A stretch of DNA of 64,000 nucleotides from Cellulosimicrobium cellulans (GTDB lineage: Bacteria; Actinomycetota; Actinomycetes; Actinomycetales; Cellulomonadaceae), in contig NZ_VEGH01000012.1 in the NCBI RefSeq assembly GCF_007679345.1, forward strand, positions 82,558 through 146,557, in the 5' to 3' direction. The notes below the pieces were generated by a model. It was not told the DNA's origin. It ran no database searches and saw nothing but the letters and a program-made list of their open reading frames with translations. Shown here in pieces: positions 39,169-46,868 of the stretch (position 1 is its first letter; the number at the start of each line of letters is the position of its first letter). The translations under genes and the position numbers were made by a program.

Positions 39169-39515
39169 GAGGCGTCCCCTTCTCGCGTGTCGTCGAGGAT
39201 CTCCGCCATGCGGTCGATGCGGCCGCGCCAGATCTCCTCGTACCGGTCGAGCAGCCGTGCGGCCGCCCGGATGGTCGCGACGTCGGCGTGGACGACCTGC
39301 TCGCGGCCGTGCCGCTGCTTGGTCACGAGGTGCGCGCGCTCCAGCACCGCCACGTGCTTCTGCACGGCGGCGAAGCTCATGTCGTAGGAGCGCGCGAGGG
39401 CGGTCACCGACGCCTCCCGGCGCAGCACCCGCGTGACGATGTCACGGCGGGTGGCGTCGGCCAGCGCGGCGAACACCCGGTCCACCTCGTCGGGGTCGAG
39501 CTGACGTACAACCAT
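39165..39515 (-). CDS. ArsR family repressor
   Basis: 116-aa winged-helix repressor: VDRVFAALADATRRDIVTRVL, recognition region ASVTALARSYDMSFAAVQKH, then VLERAHLVTKQRHGREQVV. No metal-binding Cys are present, so it is not a classic metal sensor. I chose the ATG at 39515 because TAACGT lies 6 nt upstream and the reading frame before it lacks a ribosome site. The start codon lies at the centre of a long palindrome. Confidence 0.9.
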   Translation of the reverse strand: MVVRQLDPDEVDRVFAALADATRRDIVTRVLRREASVTALARSYDMSFAAVQKHVAVLERAHLVTKQRHGREQVVHADVATIRAAARLLDRYEEIWRGRIDRMAEILDDTREGDAS

Positions 39516-39552
39516 GTGGTTGTACGTTACTCGGATGTGGCGCAGATCACAA
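39504..39552 (-). promoter_or_regulatory. ArsR operator covering the start codon, plus promoter
   Basis: Perfect 10-bp arms ACGTACAACC (39504-39513) and GGTTGTACGT (39518-39527) flank ATGT. On the minus strand -35 TTGTGA (39552-39547), a 17-bp spacer, -10 TAACGT (39529-39524) and 6 nt to the ATG (39515-39513) form a leaderless promoter. A bound ArsR would cover the -10 and transcription start. Confidence 0.8.
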
Positions 39553-39912
39553 GCGCGGCTCGGTGCGCGCTCGCCCCGGTCGCGAGCAGGTGGTTCAAGT
39601 CGTGGCAAACCATGACATCTCGGACTCGGTGGAGGCAGCGCCCCGTGGGTCGAAACGGGCTCAAGCCGGGCAGATTGCCACGCGCGCGGCGCTCCAGGGG
39701 GACGATTTGGTCACAGATGCCGCAAAACAGGACGCGCGTTGCAATCGCGCAGAAAATGACCTGGTGTCAGGTGTCCCCTCGCGCCCCGAGTTCCGGGATG
39801 CCGCGGCCCTCTTCTCGCAAATGCCTGCGCGCGGCAAATGCTCCCTGCTAGCGTCCGGATCGTGGGGGCATCCAGTCCGGGGATCGACGGACGACGACGA
39901 AGGAAGAGATTC
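39553..39912. other. Long intergenic region, GC-poorer than surroundings
   Basis: About 360 bp with no convincing gene. A plus-strand open frame (39563-39916, 117 codons) exists, but its third positions are far less GC-rich than any neighbour and it matches no family I know. TAGCGT at 39849-39854 and GGAAGAG at 39902-39908 are a possible -10 and ribosome site for the downstream secreted protein. The base shift suggests recent acquisition. Confidence 0.5.
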
Positions 39913-40368
39913 ATGACTCACGCACGTCCACTTCTGGAGAAGGTGTTGCGGGTGGCTGCCGCGGCGTTCATCGCGCTGGTGGGATCGGTCGGCCTCGCAG
40001 GCGCCGCCTCGGCCGCCGCGGGTGACTGCCCGTCCACGTACGCCTGCATCTGGCGGGACGCGAACTACGTGACGGGTACGTCCGGCACCGCGCACGTGAA
40101 GTTCCACTCGTGCCACCACGACTTCCGCCTGTCGAACTACGCGGGCACGACGATCAACGCGAACGACAGCGCGTCGTCGGTCTCGAACCGCGGGACGGTG
40201 TCCTCCGCGTCGTTCTACCTGGACACTCTGTACGCGGGCCCTTCCTTCACGCTCGCCAAGGGCACGGGGGACGGCAACCTCAGCGACTCGTCGGGGAATG
40301 CCCCCGGGGGTTTCAACGACAAGCTCAGCTCGGCCAAGTTCGTGTCTTTCGGCGCGGCCTGCCGGTAA
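39913..40368 (+). CDS. Secreted peptidase inhibitor I36-like protein
   Basis: 151 aa with a Sec signal peptide (VLRVAAAAFIALVGSVGLAG, cleavage near AASAAAGD). The mature 115 residues resemble family I36 (the Streptomyces metalloproteinase inhibitor, a beta/gamma-crystallin-like fold): CPSTYACIWRDANY..G at the start, a middle SNYAGTTINANDSASSVSNR and NDKLSSAKF at the end. Four Cys could form two disulfides. GGAAGAG precedes the ATG. It heads a row with a lipoprotein, a fusion protein and an ABC exporter. Confidence 0.8.
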   Translation: MTHARPLLEKVLRVAAAAFIALVGSVGLAGAASAAAGDCPSTYACIWRDANYVTGTSGTAHVKFHSCHHDFRLSNYAGTTINANDSASSVSNRGTVSSASFYLDTLYAGPSFTLAKGTGDGNLSDSSGNAPGGFNDKLSSAKFVSFGAACR

Positions 40369-40377
40369 TTCGTCTCC

Positions 40378-40412
40378 GCGCCGCGGGGTGCCGTTCACGC
40401 ACCCCGCGGCGC
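40378..40412 (+). terminator. Hairpin after the I36 gene
   Basis: 14-bp perfect stem (40378-40391 with 40399-40412), 7-nt loop CGTTCAC, lying 10 bp after the stop and 19 bp before the lipoprotein ATG. It may attenuate read-through so that the secreted protein is made in excess over the exporter genes. Confidence 0.65.
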
Positions 40413-40430
40413 CTGGTAGGGAGTGCCTGA

Positions 40431-41336
40431 ATGAGCGTGCCTAGACCAGTGGTCCATTCCGCCGTCACCGTGCTCGTCGCGGTCGGCCTGGTGGGGTGCT
40501 CCGCGAGCAGCCCCGACGCGGCGCAAGGACCGAGCATCCTCGTCGAGAAGAACCGCGTGATGTGGGTGATGCCGCTCGACGCCTACGTGGTGGCGGAGCA
40601 GCTCGACTCCGCGGTCGACGTCTTCATCGAGCCGTGCATGCGAGAGCGCGGATTCGTGTACCGGCGTCCGCCCGTCGACGTGACCAAGCGGTCCGAGACC
40701 GCGTCCGTGAGCGGGCGGCGCCTGTTCAACGTCGAGGTGGCGAAGCAGTGGGGCTACAGCGGGGCGCCTGACCCGAACGCCGACGTGCTGCGGGCGGCTG
40801 CGGCGGAGTCGACGCACTGGTCGGCGGAAGAGCAGGACCAGTACGAGGAGTGCCTGAGAGATGCCCGTGAGCAGTTCCCCGCCCAGCGGATCAACAACTT
40901 CGTCTCCGGCCTGACGGTGTCCACCTGGAGTGGAGCCAAGAACGCCCCGGAGGTCCTCGAGGCGGCCGAGCGCTGGGTGCAGTGCATGCGGCCGCTGGGG
41001 TTCTCCGACCTCCCCGCCGGTCCGAACGCCGACGGGGGCGGGACACCCACGCCGGCGATGGTGGAGGCCTACACCGGAGTCCCGTACGACGCGACCTTCG
41101 ACGGTGCGGCCCCCGAGCAGACGGCCGAGCAGAGGGCCGAGGAGATCCGGATCGCGACCTTCGACGCCGAGTGCCAGGAGAGCTCGGGATACGCCCAGGC
41201 GCTCTACGACGCCGAATGGGATCGCCAGGTCTCCGTCGTGCGCGAGAACGAGGGGGCCCTGACCAATCTGCTCGACGAGAAGGCGGCCTACGAGGAGAAG
41301 GCCGACAGGATCCTGCGTGAGGCTGGGCAGAGTTGA
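40431..41336 (+). CDS. Cys-rich lipoprotein of unknown function
   Basis: 301 aa. Signal peptide with lipobox VGLVGCSAS gives a lipid-anchored surface protein. The mature part has two pairs of similar sites, EPCMRERGF with YEECLRDAR, and VQCMRPLGF with AECQESSGY, suggesting a duplicated Cys-containing helical unit. It ends in a helical, charged LLDEKAAYEEKADRIL. Comparable lipoproteins are, to my knowledge, found beside peptidoglycan-binding and MacB genes in actinobacteria, but no function is established. Its stop overlaps the next start (TTGA). Confidence 0.7.
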   Translation: MSVPRPVVHSAVTVLVAVGLVGCSASSPDAAQGPSILVEKNRVMWVMPLDAYVVAEQLDSAVDVFIEPCMRERGFVYRRPPVDVTKRSETASVSGRRLFNVEVAKQWGYSGAPDPNADVLRAAAAESTHWSAEEQDQYEECLRDAREQFPAQRINNFVSGLTVSTWSGAKNAPEVLEAAERWVQCMRPLGFSDLPAGPNADGGGTPTPAMVEAYTGVPYDATFDGAAPEQTAEQRAEEIRIATFDAECQESSGYAQALYDAEWDRQVSVVRENEGALTNLLDEKAAYEEKADRILREAGQS

Positions 41337-42580
41337 CGGGCGCTCGACGCACCGTCATGTCCCTCGTGGTCGCGGGCACGCTCGTCGGCGGACTCGTCGG
41401 CGGCTGGTTCGCCGCGGAGAGGCTCCAGTCCCCGGCGCAGGTCGCGGCCCGCGCGGAGCCTCCGAAGCCGTCGGACATCCTGGCCACGGTGACAGTCGGC
41501 GAGCTCACGGAGCAGGTCACCGCCCGCTCGGAGATCGTGCGCGAGTCGGCGAGCAGCGTCGAGGTGGCGCTGGCCGGCGCCGAGCAGAGCGTCGTGACCG
41601 CGAACCGCGTGCCCCCCGGCTCGGACCTGCGACCGGGGGCGGCAGTCCTCGAGGTCAACGGCCGCCCGGTCATCGCCACGACCGGTGCGTTCCCGTACTA
41701 CCGGGACATGGCCGAGGGGGACACGGGTCCCGACGTGGAGCAGCTGCAGCGGTTCCTGATCAGCTGCGGCTACCGGACCGGTGGTGTCGGGCAGTTCGGC
41801 CCCCAGACCGCCTGGGCCGTGCGGCAGCTGTACCGCGCGATCGGTCACGAGGTCGTCCTGCGTGAGGAGGCCGCGCCGTCCGATGGCACGACGGCGACCG
41901 GAGCGCAGAGCGTGGCGGCCGCGGTGCCGGCTGGTCCCTCGTCCGAGGAGGACCCGGAGGGCGGACCGGGGGAGCCGCCCGCCGACGAGGGCGCAGCGGC
42001 GCCGGCCGCCACCCGACAGGTGGTGGTGGTTCCCCGGAGCGAGCTCATCGTGCTGGGGTCGCTGCCGGTCGTCACGGGAGACGTCCCAGCGGTGGGCACC
42101 GTGCTGACCCCCGAGAACTCCGCCCTGACCTTCGGTCAGGGGCAGGTCGTCGCACGAGCGAAGATCGCCGTGACGGTCCTGCCCGTGCTCGCCGAGGGGA
42201 TGCCGGTCGTCCTCACCGGTGCGGACGGAACCACGATGGACGGAACCCTGGGCCCCGTCCCCGCCGTCACGGTCGGCGGGGAGGACGCCTCGGCCGAGGT
42301 CGCGGTCCCGCTCGTCACGGAGGCGATCGACGAGGCGTGGCTGGACGCGAACGTGCTGACCGTGATCACGGTGACGGCCGTCGCCGACCAGGCGCTCCGG
42401 GTCCCCTCGCGCGCGGTCGTCCCCCGCGCGGACGGCTCGTGGGTGGTCCTGCGCCGCGCCGCGGACGGGTCCTTCGAGGAGATCGCGGTGCGCGAGCTCG
42501 GCCGGCTGGGTGGCACCAGCGCCATCGAGCCGACCGCGACCGGCGGGCTGTCCGAGGGGGACGAGGTGAAGGTGGAGTGA
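41333..42580 (+). CDS. Membrane-fusion-like protein with peptidoglycan-binding domain
   Basis: 415 aa. N-terminal anchor (VVAGTLVGGLVGGWFAA) followed by an adaptor-like beta region. A PG_binding_1 domain lies near residues 124-168 (EGDTGPDVEQLQRFLISCGY, then GPQTAWAVRQLY). A Pro/Glu/Ala-rich linker and a C-terminal MacA/HlyD-like barrel region (VVVPRSELIVLGSLP ... LRVPSRAVVPRADGSWVV) follow. It would connect the ABC exporter to the cell wall. TTG start chosen because it overlaps the upstream stop and keeps the positive N-region; ATG at 41357 is the alternative. Confidence 0.75.
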   Translation: MTGARRTVMSLVVAGTLVGGLVGGWFAAERLQSPAQVAARAEPPKPSDILATVTVGELTEQVTARSEIVRESASSVEVALAGAEQSVVTANRVPPGSDLRPGAAVLEVNGRPVIATTGAFPYYRDMAEGDTGPDVEQLQRFLISCGYRTGGVGQFGPQTAWAVRQLYRAIGHEVVLREEAAPSDGTTATGAQSVAAAVPAGPSSEEDPEGGPGEPPADEGAAAPAATRQVVVVPRSELIVLGSLPVVTGDVPAVGTVLTPENSALTFGQGQVVARAKIAVTVLPVLAEGMPVVLTGADGTTMDGTLGPVPAVTVGGEDASAEVAVPLVTEAIDEAWLDANVLTVITVTAVADQALRVPSRAVVPRADGSWVVLRRAADGSFEEIAVRELGRLGGTSAIEPTATGGLSEGDEVKVE

Positions 42581-44514
42581 CCACCTTCAGCCTGGCCGGC
42601 GTCACGAAGACCTACCCGGGCGTGCAGCCCGTGCACGCGCTGCGCGGCGTCGACCTGGACATCGGCCCGGGCGAGTTCGTCGTGATCGAGGGCCCGTCGG
42701 GCAGCGGGAAGTCGACGTTGCTGAACGTGCTCGCGCTGCTCGACACCCCCACGGGCGGGCAGTTCCTGATCGACGGCCGCGACACCGCCGAGCTGGACGA
42801 GCGCGAGCGGGCCCGCGTGCGGGGCGAGGCCTTCGGGTTCGTCTTCCAGGGCTTCCACCTGATGGACCGCCGCACCGTGGTGGACAACGTCGAGCTCGGC
42901 ATGTTCTACGCGGGCCTGCCCGCGGACGAACGCCGGCGCCGCGCCCTCGACGCGCTGGACCGCGTCGGCCTCGCGGACACGGCGCACCGCCGCGCGAACG
43001 AGCTGTCCGGGGGGCAGCGCCAACGGGTCGCGATCGCACGGGCGCTCTCCGTCGGCTCGGGCGTCATCGTGGCCGACGAGCCGACCGGGAACCTGGACAC
43101 GGAGACCAGCGGGACCATCCTCGCCCTGCTGCAGGAGCTGAACGAGGCCGGCACCACGGTCGTCCTCGTCACGCACTCGGCCGAGATCGCGGCCGGAGCG
43201 CCGCGCCGTCTGCTGGTGCGGGACGGCCGGATCGTCGCCGGTCCTCCCGGGATCGCTCGGGCGGCGCGCGAGGGCGCGGACCGCGTCGCCGCGCCGACCG
43301 CCGCCGACGCACCTTCGCGCCGTCCACGGCTCTCCCCGCTCGCGATCGTCCGCGACGCGGCCGCCTCGGTCCGGTCCCGGTGGGGACGCACGGCGACGCT
43401 CGCGGCCTCGGTCGCCGTCGGTGTCGCGCTGGCGCTCACCACGATCGGGTTGTCCGAGTCCGCGCAGGCTCAGGTGTCCGAGCGGTTCGACGCCCAGCTC
43501 AACCGTGCCGTCGCCCTCGAACGCTCCGTCCCGGACCCGGAGCCCGACGCTCCTGTGGTGATCGACGGCACCACGGGCGGGGTGTCGCCGGAGTCCGTCG
43601 CGACGCTCGGGGCGTTGCCGGGAGTCGACTTCGGTGCGCTGCTCACCCGCAACGAGTCGGTCTCGGTCGCGCTTCCCGGTGGTCGCTCACCGCCGGCCGA
43701 CGCCTTCCTGATGGGCGCGACGGAGGACATCGTGCCGGCCGCCGAGCTGGACGTGCGGTGGGCGGGTGATGTGCCCGCCGCGCTCGGCGACGACGAGGTC
43801 CTGCTCGGGCGCATCCTCAGGATCGACCTCGGCCTCGGCCCGCTGAGCGCGCGGCCGCAGGTGCTGCTGGACGGACGCCCGTTCGTCGTCCGCGGGATCG
43901 TCGAGAGCGGTATCCGCGTCACCAACGTCGCGCAGGCGGTCATCACGACGGTGGACGTCGCGGCGACCCTGCGCACGCCGAACGCCGACGAGGTCTACCT
44001 CCTCACCGCCGCCGGCGCGGCGGGGCAGGTCGCGAGCCAGGCTCCGCTCATCCTCCGGCCACAGGCACCGGAGTCGTTCACGGTCAGCATCCCGCCGGAC
44101 CCCGCGACCCTCCGGGGGCAGGTGGAGGGCGACGTCCGCACGATCCTCCTCGTGCTGACGGGTGTCGCGGTCCTCGCATCGGTGGTCTCCCTGACCAGTG
44201 CGATGACGATGTCCGTGCTCGAGCGCTCCCGGGAGTTCGGCATGCGGCGTGCCATCGGGGCCCAGGCCCACCAGATCAGCGGTCTCGTCATGAGCGAGGC
44301 CGCGCTCGTCGGGGCGATGGGGGGCGTCGTCGGGGCGGCGACGGGCGTCGTCGCGCTCCTGGTGATCACGATCGTGCGACGGTGGACGCCCGTCCTCGAT
44401 CTCGGCCACGTCCCGCTCGCCGTCGCGGGAGGGATCGCCGTCGGCGTCGTCGGCGGTGTCGCGGCGTCCGTCCGTGCTCGACGGATCCAGCCGAGCGACG
44501 CGCTGCGCAGCTGA
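42577..44514 (+). CDS. MacB-type ABC exporter (fused ATPase-permease)
   Basis: 645 aa. ATPase domain about 1-235: Walker A EGPSGSGKST, signature LSGGQRQRVAIARAL, Walker B VIVADEPTGNLD. A TM helix near 280, an extracytoplasmic MacB core domain of about 220 residues, then three TM helices (ILLVLTGVAVLASVVSLTSA; LVGAMGGVVGAATGVVALLV; PLAVAGGIAVGVVGGVAA) with the FtsX-like SREFGMRRAIGA motif. MacB proteins push substrates from outside the membrane by mechanotransmission. The GTG overlaps the fusion-protein stop (GTGA). Confidence 0.9.
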   Translation: MTTFSLAGVTKTYPGVQPVHALRGVDLDIGPGEFVVIEGPSGSGKSTLLNVLALLDTPTGGQFLIDGRDTAELDERERARVRGEAFGFVFQGFHLMDRRTVVDNVELGMFYAGLPADERRRRALDALDRVGLADTAHRRANELSGGQRQRVAIARALSVGSGVIVADEPTGNLDTETSGTILALLQELNEAGTTVVLVTHSAEIAAGAPRRLLVRDGRIVAGPPGIARAAREGADRVAAPTAADAPSRRPRLSPLAIVRDAAASVRSRWGRTATLAASVAVGVALALTTIGLSESAQAQVSERFDAQLNRAVALERSVPDPEPDAPVVIDGTTGGVSPESVATLGALPGVDFGALLTRNESVSVALPGGRSPPADAFLMGATEDIVPAAELDVRWAGDVPAALGDDEVLLGRILRIDLGLGPLSARPQVLLDGRPFVVRGIVESGIRVTNVAQAVITTVDVAATLRTPNADEVYLLTAAGAAGQVASQAPLILRPQAPESFTVSIPPDPATLRGQVEGDVRTILLVLTGVAVLASVVSLTSAMTMSVLERSREFGMRRAIGAQAHQISGLVMSEAALVGAMGGVVGAATGVVALLVITIVRRWTPVLDLGHVPLAVAGGIAVGVVGGVAASVRARRIQPSDALRS

Positions 44515-44583
44515 GGGGGCGCGCCCGCTCGCGCGGACCCGTAAACGACCCGGCCCGGCCGGGGGCAGGGCAGACTGGCCCGC

Positions 44584-44970
44584 ATGATCGCCGCCGGACT
44601 GGTGCTCGCCGCGCTCGCGGCCCTGGTGCACGTGTACATCTTCACGCTCGAGTCGCTGACGTGGACCTCGCCCCGGACCCGGGCCGTGTTCGGCACGACG
44701 CCCGAGGGCGCCGAGGCCACGCGGGAGCTCGCGTTCAACCAGGGCTTCTACAACCTGTTCCTGGCGGTGGTCGCGGCGGCCGGCGTGGTCGCCACGGCGA
44801 CCGGCGCGACGTCGGTCGGCGCCGCCCTGGTGCTGGCGGGCACCGGCTCGATGCTCGCCGCGGCGCTGGTGCTGGTGCTCTCCTCGCCGGACAAGGCGCG
44901 GGCGGCCGCGACACAGGGGGCGTTCCCGCTGCTCGCGGTGGTCGCGACGCTGGCCGGCCTGCTCGCCTGA
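44584..44970 (+). CDS. DUF1304 membrane protein
   Basis: 128-aa small membrane protein with four helices. Starts LVLAALAALVHVYIFTLESLTW and has the family motif AFNQGFYNLFLA. Function unknown. CAGACT lies 7 nt before the ATG, a leaderless-type -10. Unrelated in role to the ABC operon that ends 70 bp upstream. Confidence 0.9.
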   Translation: MIAAGLVLAALAALVHVYIFTLESLTWTSPRTRAVFGTTPEGAEATRELAFNQGFYNLFLAVVAAAGVVATATGATSVGAALVLAGTGSMLAAALVLVLSSPDKARAAATQGAFPLLAVVATLAGLLA

Positions 44971-44971
44971 G

Positions 44972-44995
44972 CCGGGGCCGGGGCCGGGGCCGGGG
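44972..44995. repeat. Four exact CCGGGG hexamer repeats
   Basis: A CCGGGG unit is repeated four times directly after the DUF1304 stop and runs into CCGGCCGGCC. It lies between convergent genes; slippage or weak terminator potential is possible. Confidence 0.6.
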
Positions 44996-45004
44996 CCGGC
45001 CGGC

Positions 45005-45895
45005 CTAGGACGTCACGTCCGCGGTGGTGAACCGGGCCCACGCGAGCGCCCCGAACACCGCCACCCAGGCCGCCTGCACCGCCAGCCCGGACCCGACCAC
45101 ACCCCAGTCGACCTGCACCCGCAGGAACTCGGCGAAGTCGAACCAGTGGTGCGTGAGCAGCCCCGGGTGGATGGCCGAGAGCTGCGGCAGCGAGTCGAGG
45201 ACCGTGGACACCACGGACACGACGACGGTCGCGGCCATCGCCCCGACCGGCACCTCGGTGAGCGTCGAGAAGAACAGCCCGACGGCGACCAGCCCGGTCA
45301 GCGACAGCCCGACGTAGGCGACGATCCCGGCGACCCGCAGGACGCCCTCGCCGACGGGCACGGTGCTCCCGGACAGCAGCACCACGTCGTGCACGCCGAA
45401 GAACGCCGCCCCGACGAGCAGCCCGGTCACCGCCACGGCGAGCACCGCCGCCGCGGCGAAGGTCAGCGCGGCGAGCGCCTTGACGGCGAGCAGCCGGCCC
45501 CGGGGGACGGGCACGACGAGCAGGTAGCGCAGCGTGCCGGCCGACGCCTCGCCCGCGACCGCGTCGCCGGACGCGATGCCGATGCACAGCGGCAGCAGGA
45601 ACGGCAGGCACAGGAACAGCGCGGCGACGACCAGGAACAGGCCGTTGCCGGTCACCTGGGCGAGGAACGCGGGCCCCTGGCCGGACAGCGCGCTGTCCCG
45701 GGTGACCAGCAGCACCGTCCCGATGACGACCGGCACCAGCGCGAGGCCGGCGAGCAGCACGAGGTTCCGTCGCCGGCCCAGCACGAGGCGCAGCTCCGAC
45801 CGCAGCAGCCGGGCGAACGCGACGGGGGCGGGCGCGGCGACCGGCGCCGGAGCGGGGGAGCCGCCGGGGCCGTCCAGCACCTCAGCGCGCGACAT
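45005..45895 (-). CDS. ABC-2 type exporter permease
   Basis: 296 aa, six predicted helices. A Pro/Ala-rich N-terminal tail is followed by LLRSELRLVLGRRRNLVLLAG, typical of ABC-2 permeases of the NatB/YtrF kind, and by ASGDAVAGEASAGTLRYLL, the conserved coupling segment. It overlaps the ATPase gene by 14 bp, so both subunits are co-translated. Substrate unknown. Confidence 0.88.
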   Translation of the reverse strand: MSRAEVLDGPGGSPAPAPVAAPAPVAFARLLRSELRLVLGRRRNLVLLAGLALVPVVIGTVLLVTRDSALSGQGPAFLAQVTGNGLFLVVAALFLCLPFLLPLCIGIASGDAVAGEASAGTLRYLLVVPVPRGRLLAVKALAALTFAAAAVLAVAVTGLLVGAAFFGVHDVVLLSGSTVPVGEGVLRVAGIVAYVGLSLTGLVAVGLFFSTLTEVPVGAMAATVVVSVVSTVLDSLPQLSAIHPGLLTHHWFDFAEFLRVQVDWGVVGSGLAVQAAWVAVFGALAWARFTTADVTS

Positions 45896-46868
45896 CGAAG
45901 CCCTCCCCGGTCAGCTCGACGAACACCTGCTCGAGGCTCGGGCGGTCGACGGCCAGGCCGACCAGGTCGACGCCCGCGTGCACCAGCGCGGCCGAGACCT
46001 TCTCCGGCGGCGTGGGCCCGAGCGCGGCGGTGAGCCGGGCCGTGCCCGCCCCGCCGGGGAGCGCCCGGTCGTCGCGCGCCACCTCCGCGAGCCCCAGGCC
46101 GCGGAGCACCTCCGCGGCGGTGTCGGCCTGGCCGGACCGCGTGGTCACGGCGAGCCGGGCGCCCTCGCGGTCGGTGAGCGCGGCGCGCTCGCCCTGCAGC
46201 AGCAGCCGCCCGCGGCTCATGATCCCGACGTGGGTGCAGACCTGCTCGATCTCGGCGAGCAGGTGCGACGACACGAGCACGGTCGCGCCGCCGTCCGCGA
46301 GCTCGCGGACCAGGTGCCGCACCTCGCGGGTGCCCTGCGGGTCGAGGCCGTTGGTCGGCTCGTCCAGCACCAGCAGGTCGCGGGGCTGCAGCAGCGCGGC
46401 GGCGAGGCCCAGCCGCTGCTTCATGCCCAGGGAGTACTGCCGGTACGGCTTGGTGGCCGCCGCGCCGAGGCCCACCCGGTCGAGCGCCGCGTCGGCGCGC
46501 CGCCGGCTGGTGCGCGGGTCCGCGGTCGCGTCGCCGGCGTCGAGCCGGGCGAGGTTCGCCCGGCCGGTCAGGTACGGGTGGAAGGCCGGCCCCTCGACCA
46601 GGGCGCCGACCCGGGGCAGCACGCGCGCCGCCTCCTCGGGCATCGCGGCGCCGAGCAGCCACGCGCGCCCGGCGGTCGGGTGCGCGAGGCCGAGCAGCAT
46701 CCGGATGGTGGTCGTCTTGCCGGACCCGTTGGGCCCGAGGAACCCGTACACCGCACCGCGGGGCACGGCCAGGTCCAGGCCGTCGACCGCGACCTGGCCG
46801 GACCGGAACCGCTTGGTCAGGCCCGCGGTCCGGACGGCCAGGTCGCCGTCGTGGTGCGCCTCGCTCAT
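45882..46868 (-). CDS. ABC exporter ATPase (ABC-2 type)
   Basis: 328 aa. Walker A GPNGSGKTT, Q-loop VGALVEGPAFHPYLTGRANL, signature YSLGMKQRLGLAAAL, Walker B LLVLDEPTNGLD, H-loop VSSHLL. The VEGPxFxPxLT segment is characteristic of bacitracin/lantibiotic-type exporter ATPases. It overlaps the upstream LolA-like gene (ATGA) and the downstream permease. Confidence 0.92.
   Translation of the reverse strand: MSEAHHDGDLAVRTAGLTKRFRSGQVAVDGLDLAVPRGAVYGFLGPNGSGKTTTIRMLLGLAHPTAGRAWLLGAAMPEEAARVLPRVGALVEGPAFHPYLTGRANLARLDAGDATADPRTSRRRADAALDRVGLGAAATKPYRQYSLGMKQRLGLAAALLQPRDLLVLDEPTNGLDPQGTREVRHLVRELADGGATVLVSSHLLAEIEQVCTHVGIMSRGRLLLQGERAALTDREGARLAVTTRSGQADTAAEVLRGLGLAEVARDDRALPGGAGTARLTAALGPTPPEKVSAALVHAGVDLVGLAVDRPSLEQVFVELTGEGFDVAR

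Noticed and set aside
39563..39916. 117-codon plus-strand frame ending in an ATGA overlap with the I36 gene
   Set aside because: Third codon positions are much poorer in GC than in neighbouring genes, there is no ribosome site and no recognisable family; the overlap may be chance.
41333..44514. A lantibiotic or lactococcin-972 cluster around the MacB genes
   Set aside because: No LanB/C/M-type enzyme, no leader-core peptide and no DUF1430 protein was found; the secreted partner looks like I36.
44972..45002. CCGGGG repeat as a regulatory element
   Set aside because: It lies between convergent genes and is too simple in composition to support more than a repeat label.
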